The notes below the pieces were generated by a model that saw only the letters and a list, made by a program, of their open reading frames with translations, did no database searches and had not been told where the DNA came from. This document shows, in pieces, positions 9,781 through 21,900 of a stretch of DNA of 39,056 bases. This stretch comes from Vitrella brassicaformis. Its lineage: Eukaryota; Sar; Vitrellaceae. The stretch's first letter is position 1. The number at the start of each line of letters is the position of its first letter. The stretch is from contig CDMY01000575.1 of NCBI GenBank assembly GCA_001179505.1, positions 9,587 through 48,642 on the forward strand, written 5' to 3'. The position numbers and the translations under genes are program-made.

Positions 9781-9948
9781 GTTTTCCCTTGTCTTTACTC
9801 CTGCCCCTCCCGCTCTAAGCTCGCAGATCTGTGAGCTCAGACGCACCTGGAGGAGCGCGTGTAGGCGGAAAAGCTTAATAGGGACCGCCCCATCGATGCC
9901 TCTCCCCTCTGGCAATGCCCTTCTGCACGCCCTTCTGCTTGCGCCATA
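9781..9948. promoter_or_regulatory. Bidirectional promoter with near-palindrome, GPX / helical-repeat gene
   Basis: Only 168 bp separate the two divergent ATGs. At 9818-9837 lies a 20-bp near-palindrome with AGCTC and GAGCT arms around CAGATCTG, 9 of 10 pairs matching. It joins both elements that recur in the other promoters (AGCTCGCA and AGATCTGC) in one site, centred about 48 bp from the peroxidase start. No TATA box is seen. Confidence 0.55.
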
Positions 9949-12494
9949 ATGCTCATCTTGCAAGGTGTGGTGCTCCTCTGTTGGCTGCTTAGCCGGATGA
10001 CTGTCTTCTCCGACCCGCGGCAGCGCACTCCCGCATTTGGATGCCGGTATCTCGTCCCTGACAGCAGACAGCGGAGGAAAGGACGCAGCCTCGACGCAGC
10101 GCGAACGTCAGCGACTTGCGGAGGGTCCTTCTCCAGCAGCCCGGCTCGGCTTGCAGACGCGCCGCGGCCCGTCGTTTCAACCGTGCGGCAGCCTCAGACA
10201 ACACAGCAGTCTCTGAACAATGATCTGGTTGTTGCGGTCGAGGGTCTGAGGAGGACAGCCAAGAGTCTCGACGCCACGGAGCTGGCCGCTGCCATCGAGC
10301 GGCTCGGGCTGCTCTGTCGGGAAGCGGACACCGACGCGCCGATTGATGGTCTGCATCTCGAGTTGGCCCCTGTGTCCGTGCGGCTGTGGGAGGTGGTCTA
10401 TGAGGAGTCTCAGCGGCTTCCGCACGGCAGCAACGGGTCGCCCGTCCGGACAGCGGAGCGGCTGAGGCGGCTGCTCAAGGCCGTGAAGGATGGCGAGATG
10501 GTGCGGGATGACACGCTCTTGTCGATGGGGAGAGGGTCACTGGGCGATGGGGATGCGGATGTGGGCGATGACCACCTCACTGCACAGGTGAGATGAGTGA
10601 GTGACATCAGCGAGCAGAGAGGAGCAGGGCAGACACAGCATTAATGTGGTGTTCTTCGATGAATGCTCAGGTTAATGATGACGAGACAATCGCCATCCGC
10701 CGACGGTTCTCGCGTGCGCCGACAACCAACGATCTTCTCGACGAGGCCGTGGCGGCCTGTCCCCTCCTCACATCGCGGAGCATCGTGGCCTTCTTCATAC
10801 GACTCATGAAGATCTATCCCAGGGAGAAAAGGAAACGGACAGCAAGGGAGAGGAAAGCGCCACACCTCAACGGCTACCACCGTGACACCACCAGCAGCAA
10901 TGATGACGTGTGGGAAACGGGCTTGCTCAACGATCGCCGTTTTCAGCTCGTGCGGCTCAAGCTGTGGCAGCTGCTCATGGAGGACGCCGTCATTCACAGA
11001 CGCCCTCCAGCCCCTCTTGCAAATGGCTACAGAAATGGCCATGGCAAGAGCCACCCCCCAGCCCCCTCCCTCCCCACTCTCATCTCAACGACCGTCTCAA
11101 TCGCCCCCCACCAGCGCACAGCCGACACATGGCAGCACAAGGGCCGTGCCATGCTGGCAGAGCAGCGCAGGCGGCATCTGGGCAAGCCATCGTCCTGGCG
11201 AGTGGGCCATCTGCTGCAGCACAAGCAGGAAGAGGAAGAGAGGCGGCGAAGGGAGGGCGTCAAGACGGTCAACGGGACGTTTGCTGCCCGTGACGTCGCC
11301 ATGTGTGCGTGGAGCCTGGCACGGCTGCACGCGATGGAGAGGTCGTCAGAGGAGGCGAAAGAGGGCGACCAGCTGCTGCTGCAGGCAGCTGGGACCTATG
11401 TCATTGGACCACGCATCGAGTAGGCGGACAAATGCCCATGCACAGCTGGTAACTCTTCATCCCTGTTACTGGTGTGTCGCAGTGGTTACTGTGCGGCCGA
11501 CCTGTCCCAGCTGTCATGGGCATACGGCAACCTCAAAGTCGCCTCTCCCCGGTTCTTCCGCTGCGTGGTGGATCGCATGCTGGCCCTCCGGAGCGGTCGG
11601 CCGTTCGACGACGCAGCGGCCTCGCCCCCAGACTTCAGCCCCACGTGCATGACGGCCTTCCTCTGCGGCCTCCTCTACGCTTTCATGGCGCTGCCCAGGC
11701 GGTCCCTGCCGTCACAACTCGCACACCAAACGCGGAAGCTGATCGATGCCTTCATGGCACAGGTGCGCCATGCCCACACAAACACGTGTGCCTTGGTCGG
11801 CTGGGACACTCGCTCATCGAGTGGTGTATTGTCGTGTTGCTCAGGCGTCGCGTCAGCTGCCTGCTTTCTCTGCCCGCGAGCTCGCCAACTTTACTTGGGC
11901 TCTCGAGGGGCTGACGGTCATCAAGGATGAGGCGGGCAAGAATCTGCTGCAGAGGGGAGAGCAGGACGCGCGAGCCCGGTTCTTCACAGCCGTGACGCAC
12001 GAATTTTTCCATCGGGTCAGTGTCGGTGGTGGAGAGGGGAGCGATGGCGGTCAGGCGTTTTCGCGGACGGACCTTGCTCAGCTCTTTGGGGCACTCACCG
12101 CTGCACCAATCGACGAGCATCTGCTGAAGGAGGTAGTATGACAGACGGACAACAGCGCACCAATCCTGAGTGATTCTCTTCTGTGTGCGTTGTGCTGCAG
12201 CTGGCAGAGGAGATGGGTCATCAGCTGGACCGTCTAGCTGACGAGAGACCGTCCTCACCACGAGCGGCGTCGCCCTCTGGCATCGCGTCCCCACCTGCCC
12301 CTGCCACCCCACCCTGTGCCCCTCCATCGATTTTTCCCCAAGCTGTAGACCACGCCCCAATGCTGAACGGCAACCAGCACCGAGGGCGTGCCCCGCGCCA
12401 TGTGGTGAAAGGGACGAGTGATCTGAGAGATCGGGTCATTAGGCTGGGGGCAGGCAGGGGACTGGTGGTGGCCAACGGGTACTCGGGAAGCTAG
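9949..12494 (+). CDS. Helical-repeat (OPR/HPR/FASTK-like) organellar RNA-binding protein
   Basis: Five exons: 9949-10587, 10671-11419, 11483-11762, 11845-12132 and 12201-12494, all GT-AG, closing to about 749 residues. Repeat-like helices of the type found in octotricopeptide, heptatricopeptide and FASTK proteins recur: DVAMCAWSLARLHAM, DLSQLSWAYGNLKV, ELANFTWALEGLTV and DLAQLFGALTAAPI. Such proteins bind organelle transcripts and help their processing or stability. The N-terminus (MLILQGVVLLCWLL) is a signal peptide followed by a basic, Ser/Ala-rich stretch, which fits import into a complex plastid; that is inference. The C-terminal ~90 residues are Pro/Ser-rich and look disordered. I see no RAP domain at the end. 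The gene shares a promoter with the peroxidase and is followed in tandem by the giant gene. The family assignment rests on the repeat pattern alone. Confidence 0.7.
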
Positions 12495-12913
12495 CCAATA
12501 CGTGCATGTGTTTGTGAGGGTGCGCTTGCACTAAGTGCAGTGGAGTGATCAAGTGGTCAATAGCGATTTTTCGCCCTAATGCATGCTTCATCCATGGTAG
12601 ACGGTCAGGAAATGTAGTCAAGAAGAGAGGAGCCTGCCTGCCTGCCTGCCTGTGTATATCCATCCGTGGAAAGGCAGGCCTGTCAGCAACAGTGAGCGCA
12701 CCATTTCTTCGTGTGTATCCACGTCTCAGTCACATTTGTATGGTTCACGGTTGTGTGCATGCACATGGATTTTGGCTGCATTCATGGCGTTTTTGCCGTA
12801 CCAATGGATAGATGCTTTCATCTACGGCTGCATTCATGTATAAGCGATGGGAAGAATCCCGCTGTCCCTCTCGATCGATCGCCCTCCCAATTTTTCCTTC
12901 CCTCCCCCCAAAA
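12495..12913. other. Intergenic region upstream of the giant gene
   Basis: 419 bp with no gene. It contains a CCTG run (12633-12652), a direct repeat GGCTGCATTCATG at 12774-12786 and 12826-12838, and TGCGCTTGCA at 12521-12530, which only loosely resembles the AGCTCGCA element found in the other promoters. Just before the chosen ATG there is a pyrimidine-rich tract. Confidence 0.55.
12774..12838. repeat. 13-bp direct repeat upstream of the giant gene
   Basis: GGCTGCATTCATG occurs at 12774-12786 and again at 12826-12838, a 52-bp period, 75-140 bp before the start codon of the giant gene. The copies could be paired regulator sites or a remnant duplication. Confidence 0.6.
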
Positions 12914-15900
12914 ATGCCAACACTCACCGACCATCGTCGTGAGGCTCCCCATGGCCGAAAGGGCTTCCTTCCCAAGCCCCCCAAGACCGATGAAGACCTC
13001 ATCCGGCGTGTCCGGCGCGCCATGCACAAGTGGACGCCCCACGAGGTCGGGCCGCAGCAGACAGCCCACGGCCGGCGGAGAGGGGCGCGGGTGCAGCAGA
13101 AAGAACCGTCCTACATGCCCGACCTGGCCCTTACCGGCAGCCCCACAAAGAAAACCATCCCATCTGCCACTCAGAAGACGACGTTCGTCACGGAGCTGGA
13201 TGAGTGGGGCAAGACAATGCTTGCTGACGGCGAGGAGCGCGCCAATCCCTTCAGGCCGAGCCGGTCGCGGTATGTGGAGTACTTCAGGGAGTCGGAGGGG
13301 CGGGTGGGAGGGCTGTACCAGAAGCTGGGATGCCTCGCAGAGGCGTCTGCACAGATACGCCACAGGGAGCAGTACATTGATCTGGAAGAATACAGGGTCA
13401 ACAGGAGGTGAGCAGGGGGCGCAAGGGTACGCAGAAAGGCTGATTCATGTGTGTGTGAGTGTGTACAGGCCGCGTGGCAAGATGGATGCTATGGAGTTCC
13501 TCAACAGGCTGACAGACACTGAGTTCTTCCTCGAGGTGGTCAACGCCTTCTCAGGCTATCAAAACTTCTTCGAGCAGGTGCGGGAAGGCAGAGCAGAGAC
13601 AGCAAGAATTCCCCTCGTCATTCGCGTGACTGTTCTCATGGTTCAGGTCGATTTGGGTCGTGTGGTGCAAGTATGCGAGTACTACACGCGGCTCAAGTCC
13701 TTCCTGCTCCGGGTCATGCAGGTGCTGCACGACATCACCGAGAACGGCTGGGTGTGGACGATCCTCCCACCCACCAAGTTCGACTACAAGGCTCAGAAAA
13801 AGGCCACTCAGATCCTGATGATGGTCCGCGGCCACATGAAGAACGTCTTGAAAGACCTGAAGGGCTCGCTCGAAATCAAGAGCGAGTCCTCGTCGTCAGA
13901 TGAAGGGGCCGCAGGAGAGATCGAGAAGAAAGAAGACGACGAGGAGGACATCGATTCTCATGTAGAATTCCTTGCCCAGATCCGCAAGATCGAGGCACTA
14001 TGGAAACGGCTCCACTTCTCCAAGGCCACCAAGCTGGAGGCTGCGTGGGGTGCCGAGGAAGCGTCGATCGGTTTGGGGCTCGCCCTGTCTTTCCTGAGGA
14101 TCTTCGTCAAGCGGTGCCTTGCCCTTGAGCCCGCAATCCGCAGCTACTTCGAGCGGCTAATCAGCACCGACAGCATCTTCTCTCTCAAGCTGCTCGAGTC
14201 GAAGCACACTGCCGAGGAGGCTTTGCAGTCCCGCAAGTGCCATTGGTCTATGATTATGGGGCAGTTTGTCGAATGCATCATGAATGAGGTCAGCACAAAA
14301 AGCTGCGAAGGATTCAACACACATCAGCGATATGCTTCCGTCTGTGGCTGCTGGCTCCGCCTGCAGATCCGGAAGGTACAGATTCGTGAAATGGTGCTGC
14401 ATCAGACGAAGCAGGGCTACAACATGTCCATGGCACGGGCGTCCCAGATCCTGGAAGACGTCATCGCCCCGCTCGAACTCGGCCTGGAAATCCCCCTAAC
14501 CGATGTCTCACCGGCCGCTGATGCTGCAAGGCAGGCGCAGCTACCGCAGGAGGATGGCAAGACGCCGTCTGCCCCTGGTCCCTCGAGACAGGCAACGAAC
14601 GTGAGCCTCAAGAGCCAAAGAAGCCAGAAAGGGACGGAGGAAGACGAGACGGTCGAGGTGAAGCCAGCTGAGTCGGAGACAGACGCTGCTGAGCGGGAGC
14701 TAGAAGCACTGCTGGACCAGGCATCTGAAGAAGAGGATCACGAGAGAGACGAAGAGTCATGGGAAGAGAGCACCGAGGAGGAAACCACCGAAGCTGACGA
14801 TCAGACAAGTGAAGGTTAGTCACAGATCACGAGGTTAGTGACATAATTCCTCTTGTGTCCACAAACAGCTCTCTCGAGACCGTCGAAGAAGCCAACGGTG
14901 ACTTTCGCAGAAGCAGAGGAAAACCAAGCGGCTGACGCCACAACAGAAGACCAGCAAGAAGACGGCACGACGCCGCCCAGCCCTCATGTCAGGGACAAGG
15001 CCAAGAAGAGGAGACGAAGGCGAAGGAAGCGACAGGCAGAAGATTTTGTTGAAGGCTCCCCTCTCGACAGCTTTCCTCTCGACAGCTTTGAGCGTCTTGA
15101 CACAGCAGACCAGACGCCGCCCAAGCTGAATCTGCCGTTCGTGAGCGAGGAGGAAGATGCCGCAATGGTGGAGTCAAGGATCGGCCAGCTCGAGCAGCAG
15201 TATCGCCGACTATTCCTCATCCGGAGGCGGCTCATGCGCAGGGGGGAAGATGAGCAACAAATCCTGGACAAGTCAGACGCCCAAAGATCAATGGCACCGA
15301 TGTCACGGGCTGCTCTGTTGCAGGTTGAAGAAGAGCCATGCGACCACCCGAGAGCGGTTGCTGTCTTTCATATCCGTCAACCGGAAGAAGATCGTGTACG
15401 TACTGGCATCAATACATATACATCAACATACATGTATACGAGACAGCGTCTCATCTGTCTCTCCCTCTTGTGTTGCAGGCTGATGCCGAGTCTCCAGCGG
15501 CGCGTGGAGCGGCTACGCAATCTGACTCTCGATGGCGTGCTTGCCTACAAGGAAGACCTCGAAGACAGCAAAGAGGCCGCGGGGGGAAAGGACGAGTATG
15601 ATGACCCTGGACGGCTCACCGAGAAAGGCACAGGCATCACGTGGGACGGTGTCGATGAGATCAAGGGCGAGAGCCGACTCATGCACATGGTCAGGATCAT
15701 GAAGCGCACATCAGCCAACCTCGTCAACGGCGCACGAGCGTACAATGGCACGTTCCTCACACTGCGAGCAGCACAGGTTGGCTGACCGAGCAACCACAGA
15801 CAAGCACAAGGCAACGTGAGTGAATCACATCCTTCTGCGTATGACAGAAAGAATTGAAGGAGCTGTTGCGTGTGGAGGTGGCGGGCGAAATGACGCAGGC

Positions 15901-18900
15901 AGTGCAGAACCGCATTGAGACGATCCGCGAATACATGTGCAAGAGAGTGCGGTCCATGCGACTATACGGCCTCCCGTCCCTCTTCGCCTCAGCACGGAAG
16001 AGCCTGCAGGCCGCGCTAAGGCGCATGTCAATCGAGTCTGCAGGCGGCACCCCCTCTGCCAAGAGCAGGAGGGAACAAGAGCGGCTGCGAGCGATGAAAG
16101 GCGAGGCTCTGAGGCGAAGATATCAGCTGCTGACGAGGTGAGCACAAGAGCACTTGGTCGAAGAAGGCCAGAATCATTGTGAGTCGCTCCTGTCAGAGCG
16201 AAGGAGCTATTTCTGCGAGAGTTCGACAGGATGGAGTGCGACATATCGTGGGAGGTCGACCCGACTGTGAGCGATCGGCTGGCATGTTTGGAGAGCCAGG
16301 TGGCTTCCTCAATGAAGATGCGCACTGCCCTGCTCGAGGCAATGGGCGACTTGCGTGTCAATCTGGCGAACGAGAAGAAACAGGCCATCAAGTACGAGTA
16401 CAGCATCAACGACAAGAAGCAGCAGCTGATACAAAGACACGAATGGGCGGTGCTGCTCCACGAGGGGCTCACGCAGGCAGGAGTGCCTTTCATATTCAAC
16501 GCTGAGACATTCAAATATGAGGTATGCGACACGCACGAGACACAGCGGACATTTTTATTGTGCGTTTTCTCTTGAATGTTTGCTTCCAGTCGTCTGTTGT
16601 GTTTGGTGAGGCTGAGCTGACATACTATTCCAAGCGTTCGCAGGAACTCAAAGCCCTGTTCAAGGCCTTCATCCGCTCGCAGACGGCGCCGCCTGACCGC
16701 CCAGAAAGCCCAAGCGAGGCTGCGTTCTCTCTCCAGTCAGCCAACCAGTGTGCTGTGCTGAAGAAGAAACACTCTCGACCTCTGCATTTGTGTCTTTGTG
16801 TCTAGGCCGATTTGCCACGTCCCAAACTTGATCGATCCCTCGTGGATTGCGGAGCTCCAGACCGACATCAATGCACACATTGAAGACACAAAGGTCCGCT
16901 AGCACTAAGCCATCCAGTGGAAGAGTCATCACTTCACTCCTCTGCTTGCTTTATCTTTACACAGAATCACATGCGTCAGCAGAGGGAGTTTGCAGCGATG
17001 CGTAGGGAGCGAGGTGATTCCTACTCGTCCAGTGCAGCACTCGAATCGGCCTGGGTAGACATCCATTCATGGCGCGCACATGCATCAATCGTCACTTCGC
17101 CTGTTCTTCCAGGTCCAGCCCCGGAAAAAGCTGCTCAAGATGGTGGTGGGTGGCCTGGCCAGGCTTCACTCCGAGTGGCTCAAGGTCTCGCGCAAACGAT
17201 GGAGAATCGCTGACATTGCGGTAATGAAAGCGACACATCTTTGAATTGATCTCGCTCGTCCGTCCCTTCATCTGGCAGACACGACGCTTTCTTGGCCGCC
17301 TCATCTATCTGAGCCATCTCAACAACAAGGGCTATGTTAAGCGAAAGCTGGAGGGTTTCCCCCACGGCGTCAGGGTGATGAAACGGAGCGACAGCGCCAC
17401 GTTCTTGCCGCTGCGCCGCACGCGGACGATGGCCTTCCGGGCAGACGCGGACATGTCACGGGCATCATCAAGGGAATCATCCGCCAGCTCCTCCACTGGC
17501 ATGCGATTGAAGAGAAGCAAAACCAGCGCCGTCATCGTCGATGAATCGTATGCCCTCTCAAGACATACATGCGTTCATCGCACCACACTGGGTATGAGAT
17601 GCTTCTTGCGTCGATGTGTGTCAGAGAGAAGGCTAAGTGGTCGCGTCATTTCCAGACCACTGAAGGACGGGAGGAGGTTGAGAGCGCGGCGGCGGAGGAC
17701 AGAAAGCAGGCGGCCAAATCATCACGTCTGATTCCATCGTCGAAAGGTCGCAAGGGCGAGTGGCTGTCAGAGCTGAGGAAGATCAAGGCGATGACGCGCT
17801 TGATTATCCGCCGCCGGCCATCAGAAGTGCAAGCCATACAGGAAGCCCAGCAGGCGCGGAACGAGGAGGTACGCATGTCTCCTTCCTGTCTCGATTTCTT
17901 CGTATCGTTGTCTGTGCCACGAACAGGAGAAGGCCAAGTACCGGAACGACAACGAAATGCTGCGACAGCGACTCCAGGACCTTGAGAACCTCATGCAGCT
18001 TCAGGACGCTGCATACCAGAAGAGGTTCGGCAAGCTGCGAGCCACAGCTAAGGTCGCCGTCGCAGCCGTCAACGTGCTCGCTCCCCGGACATCAGATGAC
18101 ATCAGCCCCCGACAGAGACCCCTCCCAGAAACCAGCCCTCGGCAGACGGAGTCCGAGTCACGAGAAGAAACGCCAGAAAGGCAGCCAATTGATGAGGAGG
18201 TCGATCAGGCCATCATGCGCCGGCTGTCTGTCCAACCCGTCTCTTCATCAAGCAGCCGAGGCACGCGCTCTTCGAGAGAAGCACGTGAGCTGTCTCCACG
18301 CAGCCCGTCATCCTCCAAAAGCTCATCAGCATCCGACCATGCTAGCCGCGGGAAGGAGGCGGGAAGTGGCGACGCTGAGACAGGGCCTGCACCAGAAGCT
18401 GGTCGCAGCAGTGCGGAAGTGGAAGGCGAGAGGTCCCCCAAGGCATTGAGGCAGTCGGCTCCTGAGATTCGCCATTCCCCTCGAGCGTCTTCGTCCGAGC
18501 ATCGTCCTGACAGACGCGCGAGCTCCAACTCGTCGTCAGCCTCTAGACGATCGGTGGTAGGAGGCGGACTGGGCTACCAGCCGACAGCAGGCGTCAAGAC
18601 GGTGGACATCAGCATGATGAAGCAGCTTCGGATGGTGGGAGCGGCCCCGGAGCGGATCATGGAAGTGGTGCTGGGTCGGCGAGAAGTGCGGCGCGGAGTC
18701 ATGGACGTAAGGAAGGCACGAAAGCTCAACAAGGCGATGCATCGATACCTGGCAACGCGCTTCGAGCTGCTTAAGAAGCTGGTCCTGGTGCACGGGTCGG
18801 CGCATCTTGTGGAGGTCCTCTGTGGGCTTGTCGGCCCGGAGACTCTCAAGACAGAGAAGGCGATGAAGGAAGAGCGGAACAGGCTTGCCGCCACATTAAA

Positions 18901-21900
18901 GACGATGGAGAACCTGATCAAGTGAGGCAGCTTTGCCAATCAGCCTTTCCATGTCGCGGATCTCTTGTGTCTGTTCGCATACAGCTTTTGGCGCGATCGT
19001 GTGGCTCACGTGGCGGAGAGCACCCGCCAGCGGCGCACACTGATGGGGGCGCTTGCCAGGACCCAAAAGGAGCAGACCCACCTGTACGCCATGGACGAAG
19101 CTTACCAGATGCTCGTCAGCTCAGCCGCAGGTCCCAGCCTACTGTCGTCCTCTCTCGGCTCGTCGATGCCCACGACCTTCCGTCAGTCCGTGTGGCTACA
19201 AAATGAGATCTTCAAGCCCCGTGCAGCTGGAAGAACTGGCGGACCGGGTGTGGCGGCCCTGAACACTGACCTGATGCTCTTCCCGGGCATGGCCCGGCCT
19301 GGCAGTGCGCGCGATGTCAGAGCAGAGACGCCTCCCGAGATGATGCGGCGTAGCTCCGGAGGCAGCAGCTCCGCCTCGAGCTCTGCCGATGGAGACATGG
19401 ACAAGGAGGCGTCAGTCAAGAGGCGAGGCACGAAATTGTGGGCTGACCTCCGCCTACAAGCGATGATGGAGGACAAGACCATCGTAGAGACTTTGCAGGC
19501 ATCTGCGGGACAGTACACAAACGACGAGCTGCTCACGCTCATCTCTACTCTCTCTTCGCTGCCTCGTGCAGCCGCTGCTACGGGCATCTCCCTGTCAAAG
19601 CGCGCCTCTCTCCAGCAGTTCATTGCAGAAGCCCATGCTGTTCTCGTTTCTCGCGTGAGGCAGCAGGGTGGTGAGGCCAGGGGCCTCGTTAGGTCCTACA
19701 GTTATGACGACCTCTCCCCAGCCATGAGACCTCAGAGGGCCACCCCTACCCCTCCAGTCACAGTGCATGGTCCGAGAGCACCACCCGACGACACGATGTC
19801 AAGAGGCATGGGTAGGGGGCGTCCCAGAGTGCGCCGCGGGGGGGCGTTGGCTGCTGCCATTCGTGAAAGGCGGCTGGAAGATGGAGCGGAGGACGTTGGA
19901 ATCGTCCGTATGCTGGGAGAGGGGAGAGACGACGCGGTCAAAGAGGTGGGCTGATCGAGGGGAGAGCCTTCCTACTGGTTGGCCTCACGTGTTGTGTGCT
20001 TTCAGGTTTCTGGTGGTATGTCTCGCAAGGAGATGCTCGCAATCATGAGACGGAGTCGAGCCGAGGGCGCTCAAGGAGCTGAAGCTGCGGATATGGAGGT
20101 GGAGGCTCTTGCTGTCTCGGGTGGGAGGGACCTCCCTACAGACCATCCCAAACCCAAATCCCCTCCAAAGCTCAAACGCGGGTAGACATTCACGCCGAAA
20201 CAAAGGCCACAAACACTTCCTACCTGCCTGTGCTCGCGAATTTAGTGAGACGACCGTGAAGATGCTCCGACAAGAGAAGTCTCGGCGTGAGGGATGGAGG
20301 TCGGGCTCTCGCACGCCTTCATCCTCTTCTTCCTACTCGTCAGCATCGTCGTCGTCTGGGTCCTCGTCGTCGGCGTCCGCTTCGTCGCGGCGAAAGAAGA
20401 AACGCTTGAAGAAGCGGGGCACTGTCGTGGTCGATGAATCGGAGCAGGTATCGGACGCCACTGGCGATAAGACCAAGATAACGGAGAGATTACGGGAGAG
20501 GGTGAGAATTCTGGAAGAGGACTTGGAAGAAGAATTCAGACTCGTAAGCGGGGAAAGATGCTTCTTTTCAATACATCAAAGCGTGTCCCGCATAATCATG
20601 ATATCACGTATTCAGGAGAAGGAGGAAAATCCCGTTCTGATGTCCCGCCGTATCCTTATGAGCCTCGGCAAGAAGAAGCGGAGGAAGAAGGCCAAGAAGA
20701 AAGCTTCCCACCTGGTACCCCAGGCCGACGTCGTCCTCGCAGAGCAGATCGCCGACCTGGAGGCCAAGCACGGCACGGCAACGGCACCTGCCTCGCCCGT
20801 CATGCCCTCTCGGGGGCTGGGCAGCGAAGGGACGCTCACGACCGACTTCAGCGACACCGTGAGCAACGTATCTAGCATGGGACCGAGGCGCGGAGACGCC
20901 TCTTTCCGCAGTGTCATGGCCAAAAGACGTGCATCTCGCCGAGTGGCATTGCAAAAGATGCTCGCCGCCCCTCCGGAGAGGATATTTGAGGAAGAGAGTG
21001 AGGGCATTGCGTCGAGCGCCATCTCCGAATCGAGCCGATCGGTCGGCGTGCCTTCACAGCTAGCGTCGGAGCAACCCATGTTCGAGGTCCGAGGCCATGG
21101 GTCCTCCAGTGCTGAAGACAGCGACGAGAGCCCCTCGAACCGTGTCAAGTCTGAGCGAAAGGTGCAAATGCTGCAGAGCCACGGCACCATGGTGCCCAGC
21201 GCTGGCCCGAAGAAGCAACCCATGCGTGTCAAGTTCGGCAAGACCCAGATGTTTGGCGGTGATGAGGGACCAATCGAGCTATCGTCGACAAAAGCAGCAC
21301 CGTTCCAGCGTGGCTCATCAGCGGAAGAGAAGCTTGACACGCAGAGTGTGGACGTGCACGTCGAGAAGGAGGAGACAGACAAGAGCCGCATTTTCACGGG
21401 GAGCGCGGTCCAGATGCGTCGCCAAATGCGGAGGATGGACACGCCGAAGGCGATGGTGGACTTGCTCGAAGGCGGAAAAGTGCCGATTGCGGACGCGTCG
21501 GGGCGAAGAGCCAGCATCACCGTCATGCACGCGCCACCGGCAGCAGAAGCTCCCGCCCCCGACGAGCAGTCACCTATGCAACGCGGCGGGTCGATGTGTG
21601 TTCTCACTCCCACAGCAGGCAAGGCACCGGTGGTTGCAGCCCCTCCTTCAGAGAGCGAAGCCGCGTCGGAGATCCTAATGGACTCGGGTTACCGGCGACG
21701 CCCTCTAAGAGTGCGGCTCCGCAAGCGGCCCAGGCAGGTGCGGGAGGCCCTCGTCCCGCCATCCAATCTCCTGTCTGAGTCGCTGCCCGTGAGTGATTCT
21801 GAGGCCATGCCACTGACCAGGCGGCAGAGGGCATCACTGCTCGGCTGGCTGGGACGAAGGGGCCTGAGGGGCCAGGCGACACGGGACATTCTGCCTGGCG

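Noticed and set aside
12711-13411. 702-codon plus-strand frame starting upstream of the giant gene
   Set aside because: Its first part is a different frame from exon 1 and joins the gene's frame only at exon 2; the intron-bearing model with a conserved phase is preferred.
20109-20245. Upstream ATG of the long 1,245-codon frame
   Set aside because: These codons overlap exon 18 in another frame and intron 18. The true frame enters at the acceptor before 20246, and the intron 20544-20615 is also read through in that frame.
20612-21622. 336-codon minus-strand open frame
   Set aside because: Antisense to the last exon of the giant gene. Such frames are common opposite GC-rich sequence, and no domain is visible.
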